Notes under the pieces: model-generated
The model's database searches: none
What the model saw: only the letters and a program-made list of their open reading frames with translations
What the model was told of the DNA's origin: nothing
Translations under genes and position numbers: made by a program
Shown: positions 1 through 5,668 of the stretch, piece by piece
Position numbering within the stretch: position 1 is the stretch's first letter
How the letters are laid out: the number at the start of each line of letters is the position of its first letter
Source: an uncultured Synechococcaceae cyanobacterium
Lineage (GTDB): Bacteria; Cyanobacteriota; Cyanobacteriia; PCC-6307; Cyanobiaceae
Length of the DNA: 6,632 bases
Direction: 5' to 3'
NCBI GenBank assembly: GCA_902538695.1
Contig: CACBGC010000037.1
Location: forward strand, 1-6,632

Positions 1-478
1 TTTTGTAGAATGCTGCTTCTTTCTTGAAAATCGCAAAAATTTTATCAGAAAATTTTATTAGATTTGTTGTAGTATTATTCCCAACTCTCCAAGCCCACTC
101 TTGGGGAGCAATATAGTAAAAAATTGGAATTTTTGTCTTCGATCTTTTTAATTTAGTACCAATGTTTATGTTGGGGCCCATATAGTCAATCAAAATTAAG
201 CAATCTGGGGGATATTTCTTTAGTAATTTATAGAATTTTTTTTGAATTCTTATTGTTGGCAGAATAAGAGGTAAAGCCTCCCAAATTCCTATTGCGCTAA
301 TTGATGTAGTATCTTGAAGAATTTTTACACCTTCTTTCTTCATTCTCTCTCCACCTAATCCACAAATTTCTAAATCTATAGATTTATTTTTTGCTTCATC
401 TAATAACGCTTTTGATAACAAACTTCCGTGCAAATCTCCAGAGACTTCTCCAGTACTTATAAAAATCTTTTTATTCAT
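1..478 (-). CDS. lpxB: Lipid-A-disaccharide synthase, N-terminal 159 residues (partial)
   Basis: LpxB is a GT-B glycosyltransferase on the cytoplasmic face of the inner membrane. It joins UDP-2,3-diacylglucosamine to lipid X to make the tetra-acyl disaccharide 1-phosphate of lipid A. The frame starts at ATG 478 and runs off the left edge; roughly 159 of the usual 380-390 residues are present. Visible are the N-terminal nucleotide-fold motif STGEVSGDLHGS (residues 8-19), the segment ISAIGIWEALP (60-70), LIDYMGPN (96-103) and the strongly conserved APQEWAWR (124-131). Asp98 falls at the same position as the catalytic Asp98 of the E. coli and H. influenzae enzymes. The second Asp of the proteobacterial IDAPDFN motif is Gly101 here, which I believe is usual in cyanobacteria. 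The start codon overlaps the lpxA stop as ATGA, so translation is probably coupled to lpxA. The missing C-terminal half cannot be assessed. Confidence 0.95.
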   Translation of the reverse strand, partial: MNKKIFISTGEVSGDLHGSLLSKALLDEAKNKSIDLEICGLGGERMKKEGVKILQDTTSISAIGIWEALPLILPTIRIQKKFYKLLKKYPPDCLILIDYMGPNINIGTKLKRSKTKIPIFYYIAPQEWAWRVGNNTTTNLIKFSDKIFAIFKKEAAFYK

Positions 479-1317
479 AAATTCACTACTGGCATGGGTC
501 CTCGTCTTTCTTTAGATATTGAATCTTTTAAAAAACTACATAATTTTGAAGATGAAAGATCTAATTCTCCTTTCATTATTTTTTCTAATGAACTTGAAAT
601 CGTATTATTAGATTTGAAAAGTAGATTCCAAGTATTTTGAAGAATTTTTAAGTCAAAATCTTTATTTTCTAATAAACCACTTCTCTTAATTCCGATCCTA
701 TTCAAACCTCTCAATCTTCCTGGATGCCCTTCAGCTAAACAAAACGGAGGAACATCTCTATCAACTCTAGTCATTCCTCCAATCATTGCTAAATAACCAA
801 CATGTACAAATTGATGAATACCTAAACAACCCCCAATAATAGCTTTATCTTCAATTTTTACATGGCCTGCAACTTGAACACCATTTGATAAAACTATCCT
901 ATTACCAATTTCGCAATTATGGCCTATATGAGTGTAAGCCATCAACAAATTATTATTGCCAATAATAGTTTTTTCTCCTTCATCAGTTGCTTTATTAATG
1001 GTTACGCATTCTCTGAAAGTATTATTATCTCCAATAATTACTTCAGTAGGGGCCCCTTTATATTTAAGGTCTTGGGGATCAAGACCTATAAAAACACTTG
1101 GGAAAACTTTATTATTTATACCAATCTTAGTTCTTCCTGAAATAACAGTATTCGGACCTATTTCGGTTCCTTTTCCTATAGTCACATTAGGACCGATAAT
1201 AGCTCCTTGAGAGATGATGACACCATCATGTAATTCGGCAGTTGGATCAACAGAAGCAGTTGAGTGCACTTTTGTACCAATAAAGCTTGGCTCAAATTTA
1301 GTGTTTTTATTCTCCAT
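475..1317 (-). CDS. lpxA: UDP-N-acetylglucosamine acyltransferase LpxA
   Basis: LpxA performs the first, reversible step of lipid A synthesis: transfer of an R-3-hydroxyacyl chain from ACP to the 3-OH of UDP-GlcNAc in the cytoplasm. From the ATG at 1317 the protein has 280 residues, slightly longer than E. coli LpxA (262). Hexapeptide repeats forming a left-handed beta-helix fill about residues 15-190, for example IIGPNVTIGKGTEIGPNTVI (40-59). The segment AYTHIGHNCEIG (127-138) carries His133, which aligns with catalytic His125 of E. coli. AGHV (His152) and GIHQF (His168) match the substrate-binding His144 and His160. The C-terminal 90 residues are the expected helical domain. The frame can be extended to a TTG at 1329 that overlaps fabZ by 8 nt. 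I prefer the ATG, which lies 4 nt after the fabZ stop; neither has a well-spaced Shine-Dalgarno sequence. The gene sits between fabZ and lpxB, as in proteobacteria. Confidence 0.96.
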   Translation of the reverse strand: MENKNTKFEPSFIGTKVHSTASVDPTAELHDGVIISQGAIIGPNVTIGKGTEIGPNTVISGRTKIGINNKVFPSVFIGLDPQDLKYKGAPTEVIIGDNNTFRECVTINKATDEGEKTIIGNNNLLMAYTHIGHNCEIGNRIVLSNGVQVAGHVKIEDKAIIGGCLGIHQFVHVGYLAMIGGMTRVDRDVPPFCLAEGHPGRLRGLNRIGIKRSGLLENKDFDLKILQNTWNLLFKSNNTISSSLEKIMKGELDLSSSKLCSFLKDSISKERRGPMPVVNL

Positions 1318-1321
1318 ATTC

Positions 1322-1780
1322 CTAATCAACTAATGAGAACATTAACTCTCCAGCACAAACTAAATTCCCATCAACGTGTGCTTCACCTTTAACCTTGCCA
1401 AATCTTTGTCTTTTAATACTTAATAAATCACAAGAAATTATCAACTGATCTCCAGGTACTACAGGTTTTCTAAATTTAACATTATTTATTCCAGCAAAGA
1501 CAAAAAGCCCTTTAGGAAGATCCGGCATTTGAGTTACTATTATTCCTCCAACTTGGGCCATCGACTCAACAATAAGAACTCCAGGCATTAAGGGTCTTTC
1601 AGGAAAGTGTCCTTGAAATTGAGGCTCATTTACAGTTACATTTTTTACTGCGACTGCTCGCTTCCCAGGAATATGCTCTATCACTTTATCCACTAGAGCA
1701 AAAGGATATCTGTGAGGTAATAAACCTAGTATTTTCTCTGAGGAGAGTTGATTATTTTCACTGGGTAAATTCTTTTCCAA
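1322..1780 (-). CDS. fabZ: 3-hydroxyacyl-[acyl-carrier-protein] dehydratase FabZ
   Basis: FabZ dehydrates R-3-hydroxyacyl-ACP to trans-2-enoyl-ACP in type II fatty acid elongation and is a cytosolic hot-dog-fold enzyme. The 152-residue length is normal for the family. The diagnostic features are LLPHRYPFALVDKV (20-33), the active-site QGHFP with catalytic His58 (56-60), and MPGVLIVESMAQ with catalytic Glu72 (65-76). KFRKPVVPGD (102-111) follows on the hot-dog sheet. The only usual start codon in frame ahead of the PHRYPF motif is TTG at 1780. The next ATG is at residue 65 and would remove the catalytic His, so TTG, or a rarer codon just upstream, must be used. No Shine-Dalgarno sequence is seen before it. 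The gene begins 17 nt after the lpxC stop. Because FabZ and LpxA or LpxD share 3-hydroxyacyl-ACP, co-expression here balances phospholipid against lipid A supply, as is well known in E. coli. Confidence 0.95.
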   Translation of the reverse strand: MEKNLPSENNQLSSEKILGLLPHRYPFALVDKVIEHIPGKRAVAVKNVTVNEPQFQGHFPERPLMPGVLIVESMAQVGGIIVTQMPDLPKGLFVFAGINNVKFRKPVVPGDQLIISCDLLSIKRQRFGKVKGEAHVDGNLVCAGELMFSLVD

Positions 1781-1797
1781 AATAATTAAAGATAAAA

Positions 1798-2634
1798 TTA
1801 ATTTTTTAGCGATGAGGCTAATAAGGCATTTAAAGAATGTGATCCTTTATAAACCAAAATTTGAGCCTTAGGTAACCCTACCAAAGCCAAGTCCCCAATA
1901 AGGTCCAAAATTTTATGTCTTATTGGTTCATTATCAAATCTTAATGGTGGATTAACCCATTTATCTCCATCACAAACGAGGGCATTTTCCAAACTTCCTC
2001 CTTTTATTAATCCAAGTTCACTTAACTCTTGAAATTGATCTTTAAAACCAAATGTTCTGGCAGGAGCAATCATTTCAACAAAATTTTTTGGATTTAAATC
2101 AATCACAAAAGTTTGATTTCCAATTGCTTTGTAGGGAAAACTTATAGTGGATATAATTGTAGTTTTTTCAGAAGGAGTTGCTGCTATAACTGAGCCTTCT
2201 TTATTTAAAATTATTGATTTATTAATCTCTCGAAAAAAATTATCTGGTCTAGGTACCTTTTTTATCCCTATTTCTTCAAAATCTCTAACCCACTGGATTG
2301 CAGATCCATCCAAAAGAGGAATCTCTTTACCCTCAACCTCAATATGTATATAACTCAACCCACAACCTGCCATTGAAGATAATAAATGTTCAATGGTATA
2401 TAAATTTCTGCCTCCTAATTTAACGGCCGTACAAAGCATCGTACTTCCAATTAAATCCTGAGTTAACTTAAAAATCTCGTTAGGTTTATCCTTAAAAGAA
2501 ACATAATATCCTTCTTTGTCATAGGAAGAAATTTTAACTCTTGTTTTTTCGCCACTATGTAGGCCTATACCCTCTTTGGATACAATACCAGCCAAGGTAT
2601 AGCAAGAATCATAATTAGCAGGCCAAGAAAACAC
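1798..2634 (-). CDS. lpxC: UDP-3-O-acyl-N-acetylglucosamine deacetylase LpxC
   Basis: LpxC is the zinc-dependent deacetylase that catalyses the committed step of lipid A synthesis in the cytosol. The 278 residues cover the complete two-domain fold, somewhat shorter than the E. coli enzyme (305); the difference lies at least partly at the short C-terminus. The start of the fold is GIVSKEGIGLHSGEK (16-30). TIEHLLSSMAG (80-90) supplies the general base Glu82 and zinc ligand His83. FDNEPIRHKILDLIGDLALVG (233-253) supplies zinc ligands His240 and Asp244. KGSHSLNALL (263-272) supplies catalytic His266. PARTFGF (191-197) is also conserved. All catalytic residues are present, so it should be active. 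The start is GTG at 2634, directly abutting the TAA of the upstream Omp85 gene and in the same frame, so no further upstream start is possible. A GGAAG sequence 6 nt before it may be its ribosome binding site. In E. coli this enzyme is controlled by FtsH proteolysis of its C-terminal tail; the tail here is short and different, so that route cannot be assumed. Confidence 0.96.
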   Translation of the reverse strand: MFSWPANYDSCYTLAGIVSKEGIGLHSGEKTRVKISSYDKEGYYVSFKDKPNEIFKLTQDLIGSTMLCTAVKLGGRNLYTIEHLLSSMAGCGLSYIHIEVEGKEIPLLDGSAIQWVRDFEEIGIKKVPRPDNFFREINKSIILNKEGSVIAATPSEKTTIISTISFPYKAIGNQTFVIDLNPKNFVEMIAPARTFGFKDQFQELSELGLIKGGSLENALVCDGDKWVNPPLRFDNEPIRHKILDLIGDLALVGLPKAQILVYKGSHSLNALLASSLKN

Positions 2635-4764
2635 TTAAAACTTCCATCCAACTCCAAGTGTATATCTCCAATCTCCACTTAAGTCCTTACTAGCAACATC
2701 TAATCTTAATGGACCTATTGGTGTTTTAACCCCCACTCCACCTCCGAGGGAGAAACCAGAACCTGATTTCTGCAATAATTTACCCGGTTTTCCAGGGACT
2801 TCCTTTTGAGAGCCTAGATCACTTCCTGCATCGACGAATAAAGCTCCTGATATCATTCTCCAAACAGGGAATCTATATTCTGCTGTGCCTTCAATAAAAC
2901 TTTTACTTACAGCTAAATCACAAGAACCCCAGCCTCTAACAGATGATGTTCCTCCCATACAAAATGCTTCATAAGGAGGCAATTCCCCAAGAATAGTTCC
3001 TCCCTTAAATTGGAATCCAAAGGCTTGAGGACAGTCTTCACTTGTAGCATCAATAGACTTACATGCCTTAGTTAAATTTATTAATTTTGTTGGTATAAAA
3101 AATGAATATGAAGCTTTCATTCTATTAAAAGTTGGAGAATTTTTCCCCATTGAAACAAATTGCTCGGTAGCAAAGCTAAATTTATTTCCTGAAGTTGGGT
3201 TGATGGAATTGTTCAAATTACCTCTTGAAGTACTGGCGATAACACTCACTAATGTATTTTCTTCAGGGCATGAACCATCATTTGGAGTAAATCCAATACA
3301 GATAATATCATTTATGTTTCCTGTTGTTGGAGTCGTATCACCATAGGGTTTTTTGTTACCATCACCATCCATCATTTTTACTTTCTTAAAATTCATTCCT
3401 GCAAGAAATCTCCACTTAGCGACCCTAAACGGATCTCCACCATTTAGTGGCCTTGAGAAAGAAAATCCGCCTCCTGTTTTTTCTAAAACTATTGATGAAA
3501 AAGTATCAGAGGTTGAAGTATTAGTATCATCTACTGCGTATATGCGTCCATTATCTTCACTTTTAAATTCTTGAGGATAATCTCTACTTAAAAAGATATT
3601 TGTTCTAAAAGATGTTTTATGTTTATCTCCTTTAATCCATGGATCATTTAATGAAAAATTATAGGTAGTTGCATATTCTCCGAAATTTAGATTTAAATTT
3701 GTAGACCATGCTCTTCCTAGTGCATTTGTTTCCTGCAAACCAATTGAGGCAAATATACCGGAGCTATTACTATAACCAAGTCCACCTGTTAATGATCCTG
3801 TTCTTTGCTCACTCAAGTCTAAAAAAATTATGACTTGACCAGGATTTAAATTATCAGGACCAAGAGAAACCTTTACATCATCAAATAATGATGTGGCATA
3901 GAGTCTACCAATATCAGCTTCTAAAATTTTCCGATTAAATATAGAACCAGGTTGTGTTTTTAATTCTCTCTTTATAACCCAGTCTTTTGTTTTCCCTTTC
4001 CTAGGTTTTCCATCAATAACAAATTCACCATCAGAATCCGGGAATCTTATTTTTACGTCAGATATAATACCCTCAGAGACTTTTAATGTTACTACTCCAT
4101 CTTCAGAGATTCTATCAGGGCCATTAATTCTAGCTAAAGAATACCCCTTTTTTTCATAACGTTTTTTTATTATTTCTATCTTATTTTGAAGTTCATTTAA
4201 GTTTAGTGTTGTCCCATAATAATTATTAAAAATATTATCTACGAATTCATTTGATATTACAGAGCTTATCAGGTTAAGTTCAACTTTCTTCAAAATTGGA
4301 TTAGGCACTACATTTACTATTAGTCTCACTCCTAGCGGCCCATCTTGAGACTTTATTTTGACCCCTGAAAACCAACCACTAGCATATATTGCATTGAGGT
4401 CTTGATTTAAAATTTGATTATCAACAGTACTTCCAGGCTTTATGCTCATAGAATCATATGCAGCCAATTCAAGTTTTCTACCCTCAGGATGATTTTCCCA
4501 ACCTTCGATAATTATTTCTGAGATAAGAACACTTTCTTTTTTAACATTATTATTTTCTGCAATAAGAAAGCTCTTCTCTTTTTTGATATCAATCCCTTGT
4601 AATAAACCATTATTAATATTTTGAATTTCTAGGTTTGTTGTCGCTTGATCAAAGTCATTTAGCAAATACTTAGCAGCCAATTCTGAATTGTTTGATATAA
4701 AAATCAAGGGAGAGCAGGCAACATTTGTGAAAACCTTTCCAAATTTTAAAAAATGTTTTTGCAT
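2635..4764 (-). CDS. bamA: Omp85/BamA-type outer-membrane assembly protein (cyanobacterial Omp85, Toc75 relative)
   Basis: This is the outer-membrane insertase for beta-barrel proteins; cyanobacterial Omp85 is the bacterial relative of chloroplast Toc75. The 709 residues begin with an amphipathic or weakly hydrophobic leader (about 1-31), then a low-complexity stretch to about 75. Three POTRA domains follow, roughly 77-153, 155-231 and 233-319; a typical end is ATSLFDDVKVSLG (290-302). The surface-antigen-type barrel spans about 320-709 and ends in Phe, as is normal for outer-membrane barrels. GGTSSVRGW (604-612) is the conserved lid-loop motif of the superfamily, with Trp where Tyr or Phe is usual, and TAEYRFPVW (627-635) is the strand after it. 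Three POTRAs rather than five is characteristic of cyanobacteria and plastids. Six of its seven cysteines occur as spaced pairs in the barrel. ATG 4764 is the only possible start because an in-frame TAA lies a few codons upstream without any intervening start codon; no clear Shine-Dalgarno precedes it. The stop abuts lpxC. Confidence 0.95.
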   Translation of the reverse strand: MQKHFLKFGKVFTNVACSPLIFISNNSELAAKYLLNDFDQATTNLEIQNINNGLLQGIDIKKEKSFLIAENNNVKKESVLISEIIIEGWENHPEGRKLELAAYDSMSIKPGSTVDNQILNQDLNAIYASGWFSGVKIKSQDGPLGVRLIVNVVPNPILKKVELNLISSVISNEFVDNIFNNYYGTTLNLNELQNKIEIIKKRYEKKGYSLARINGPDRISEDGVVTLKVSEGIISDVKIRFPDSDGEFVIDGKPRKGKTKDWVIKRELKTQPGSIFNRKILEADIGRLYATSLFDDVKVSLGPDNLNPGQVIIFLDLSEQRTGSLTGGLGYSNSSGIFASIGLQETNALGRAWSTNLNLNFGEYATTYNFSLNDPWIKGDKHKTSFRTNIFLSRDYPQEFKSEDNGRIYAVDDTNTSTSDTFSSIVLEKTGGGFSFSRPLNGGDPFRVAKWRFLAGMNFKKVKMMDGDGNKKPYGDTTPTTGNINDIICIGFTPNDGSCPEENTLVSVIASTSRGNLNNSINPTSGNKFSFATEQFVSMGKNSPTFNRMKASYSFFIPTKLINLTKACKSIDATSEDCPQAFGFQFKGGTILGELPPYEAFCMGGTSSVRGWGSCDLAVSKSFIEGTAEYRFPVWRMISGALFVDAGSDLGSQKEVPGKPGKLLQKSGSGFSLGGGVGVKTPIGPLRLDVASKDLSGDWRYTLGVGWKF
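2641..2645 (-). promoter_or_regulatory. Possible ribosome binding site of lpxC within the end of the Omp85 gene
   Basis: On the minus strand GGAAG ends 6 nt before the GTG start of lpxC and lies inside the last codons of the Omp85 gene. It is a partial Shine-Dalgarno match with good spacing. It helps explain initiation at a GTG that directly follows a stop codon. Confidence 0.35.
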
Positions 4765-4809
4765 AGTACTTTTGATTGAGATAGATAAATCATTATTTAT
4801 TTAATTAGA
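4765..4809 (-). other. 45-bp spacer between purC and the Omp85 gene
   Basis: The spacer holds no hairpin followed by T residues that would end transcription after purC, and no convincing -10/-35 pair. Read-through from purC into the outer-membrane cluster is therefore the simplest reading. An additional promoter inside the 3' part of purC cannot be excluded. Confidence 0.45.
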
Positions 4810-5538
4810 TTAGAGAAAATCATTTATTCTTCGGTGAATTTCACTATAAGCTTCAATTAAATCACCTAAATTGTTCCTAAATCTATCTTTATCCAGACTT
4901 ATAATTGTATCATTTTTTTGATTTAGATCCCACAATCTACAATTATCAGGACTTATTTCATCCCCGAGAAGAATTTTGTTACTTAAATCATAACCAAATT
5001 CCAACTTGAAATCCACAAGTTTGATTTGAATTTCTTTAAAAAAATTTTTCAGGATTTCATTAATTCTTAAAGTTAAATTTATTATTAAATCTAAATCATT
5101 AGAACTTAATATATTCATTAATTCAATTCTATCTTTTGTAATAAGAGGATCATTAAGTTCATCATTTTTAAGATAAATATCAATTAATGGTTTTGGTAGG
5201 GAAGTACCTGGTTCAATAGTAGTTTGTTTACACAATGACCCATAGGCAGTATTTCTTATAACAATTTCTAATGGAATTACTTTTATTTTTTTTGCAATCA
5301 TTGTATTTTCATTTTCAAGTTCAATAAAGTGTGTTGGGATATTGTTGTTAATAAGTATCTCAAAAATTCTTGCACTAATTAGGCAATTGAGTTTGCCTTT
5401 ACCTTCAAATTTTTCTTTTTTCAAAGCATTAAAAGCTGTGGCATCATCTTTAAATTCAATTTTTACTTTATCTAAATCATGATGAGTAAACACTTTTTTT
5501 GCTTTGCCTTCATAAATCAATTCATAATTATTGTTCAT
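4810..5538 (-). CDS. purC: Phosphoribosylaminoimidazole-succinocarboxamide synthase (SAICAR synthetase)
   Basis: PurC condenses CAIR with L-aspartate using ATP to give SAICAR, in the later part of de novo IMP synthesis in the cytosol. The 242 residues match the bacterial single-domain enzyme (E. coli has 237). The ATP-grasp-like fold is evident from YEGKAKKVF (9-17), IEFKDDATAFN (27-37), KVIPLEIVIRN (86-96), KLVDFKLEFG (173-182) and the signature LGDEISPDNCRLWD (191-204), followed by DKDRFR (216-221). The ATG at 5538 is preceded 10 nt upstream by GAGG, the only good Shine-Dalgarno match in the window. The gene is first in the leftward cluster and divergent from purD across 130 bp. The outer-membrane gene cluster follows after 45 bp, which suggests, without proving, co-transcription. 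Its Lys and Asn content is high, in line with the low G+C of the surrounding DNA, and nothing points to recent transfer. Confidence 0.96.
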   Translation of the reverse strand: MNNNYELIYEGKAKKVFTHHDLDKVKIEFKDDATAFNALKKEKFEGKGKLNCLISARIFEILINNNIPTHFIELENENTMIAKKIKVIPLEIVIRNTAYGSLCKQTTIEPGTSLPKPLIDIYLKNDELNDPLITKDRIELMNILSSNDLDLIINLTLRINEILKNFFKEIQIKLVDFKLEFGYDLSNKILLGDEISPDNCRLWDLNQKNDTIISLDKDRFRNNLGDLIEAYSEIHRRINDFL

Positions 5539-5548
5539 TAACTGAAAA

Positions 5549-5552
5549 CCTC
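5549..5552 (-). promoter_or_regulatory. Ribosome binding site of purC
   Basis: On the minus strand GAGG lies 10 nt before the purC ATG. It is the clearest Shine-Dalgarno match ahead of any gene here and supports the start at 5538. The spacing is slightly longer than optimal. Confidence 0.5.
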
Positions 5553-5581
5553 ATTATGATTACTAAAGTACTTTTTTGTAA
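5553..5581 (-). promoter_or_regulatory. Weak candidate promoter of purC
   Basis: Read on the minus strand, CATAAT (5553-5558 on the plus strand) matches five of six -10 bases and has a poor -35-like TTACAA 17 bp upstream. If used, transcription would begin inside the leader downstream of the GAGG ribosome-binding site and leave it out of the message. A more distal promoter around 5585-5610, where TTGAAG and TATGTT lie 15 bp apart, would retain GAGG. The sequence alone does not decide between them. Confidence 0.2.
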
Positions 5582-5594
5582 TTAACATAATTAC
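5578..5594. repeat. Perfect inverted repeat, 7-bp arms with 3-bp spacer
   Basis: GTAATTA (5578-5584) and TAATTAC (5588-5594) are exact reverse complements separated by ACA. The 17-bp dyad is about 40 bp from the purC start and 75 bp from the purD start, a suitable size and place for a dimeric repressor or activator site. No run of T follows and the arms are almost all A/T, so it is not a terminator. It may still be a chance feature of AT-rich DNA. Confidence 0.45.
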
Positions 5595-5626
5595 TAGAGA
5601 TCAACTTCAAATTACCTTATTTCATT

Positions 5627-5655
5627 TTAACTGATTATTCATCGAAACCTATAAC
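5627..5655 (+). promoter_or_regulatory. Candidate sigma-70-type promoter of purD
   Basis: TATAAC at 5650-5655 matches five of six consensus -10 bases. TTAACT at 5627-5632, 17 bp upstream, matches four of six -35 bases. Transcription would then start near 5662, only about seven bases before the purD ATG, giving a nearly leaderless message. That agrees with the absence of a Shine-Dalgarno sequence. The -10 lies within a tandem AACCTA repeat (5646-5651 and 5653-5658). AT-rich DNA yields such matches by chance, so confidence is limited. Confidence 0.4.
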
Positions 5656-5668
5656 CTAAAAAACAAAT

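Larger units (their letters stand above)
5539..5668. promoter_or_regulatory. purC-purD divergent intergenic control region
   Basis: This is the longest non-coding stretch in the window and must carry the signals for both purine genes: rightward for purD and leftward for purC with, probably, the Omp85-lipid A cluster. It is very AT-rich. It contains a perfect 7-3-7 inverted repeat near its middle (5578-5594), the short palindrome AAAGTACTTT (5565-5574), and -10-like hexamers on each strand. I recognise no riboswitch fold and no known PurR box. That these elements control transcription is inference from position. Confidence 0.6.

Noticed and set aside
428..640. 70-codon open frame on the plus strand
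   Set aside because: It is antisense to the lpxA-lpxB junction, where both real genes are fully supported.
919..1210. Two overlapping plus-strand open frames (73 and 84 codons)
   Set aside because: Both are antisense to the hexapeptide-repeat region of lpxA. The repeat periodicity keeps stop codons out of the opposite strand.
2147..2353. 68-codon plus-strand open frame
   Set aside because: Antisense shadow of lpxC, with no upstream signals or domain.
3353..3574. 73-codon plus-strand open frame
   Set aside because: Antisense shadow of the Omp85 barrel region.
4730..4764. Cys17 of the Omp85 protein as a lipoprotein modification site
   Set aside because: The preceding residues are N-V-A rather than a lipobox with a hydrophobic residue at -3, and Omp85 proteins are not lipoproteins.
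4746..4793. 15-residue minus-strand reading frame overlapping the Omp85 start, a possible leader peptide
   Set aside because: It has no ribosome binding site, no regulatory codon run and no hairpin after it. Such short frames are expected by chance.
5561..5594. Intergenic dyads as a transcription terminator or riboswitch
   Set aside because: The arms are A/T-rich with no G+C stem and no appropriate T tract. The flanking genes are divergent, so no transcript ends there. No purine riboswitch core is apparent.
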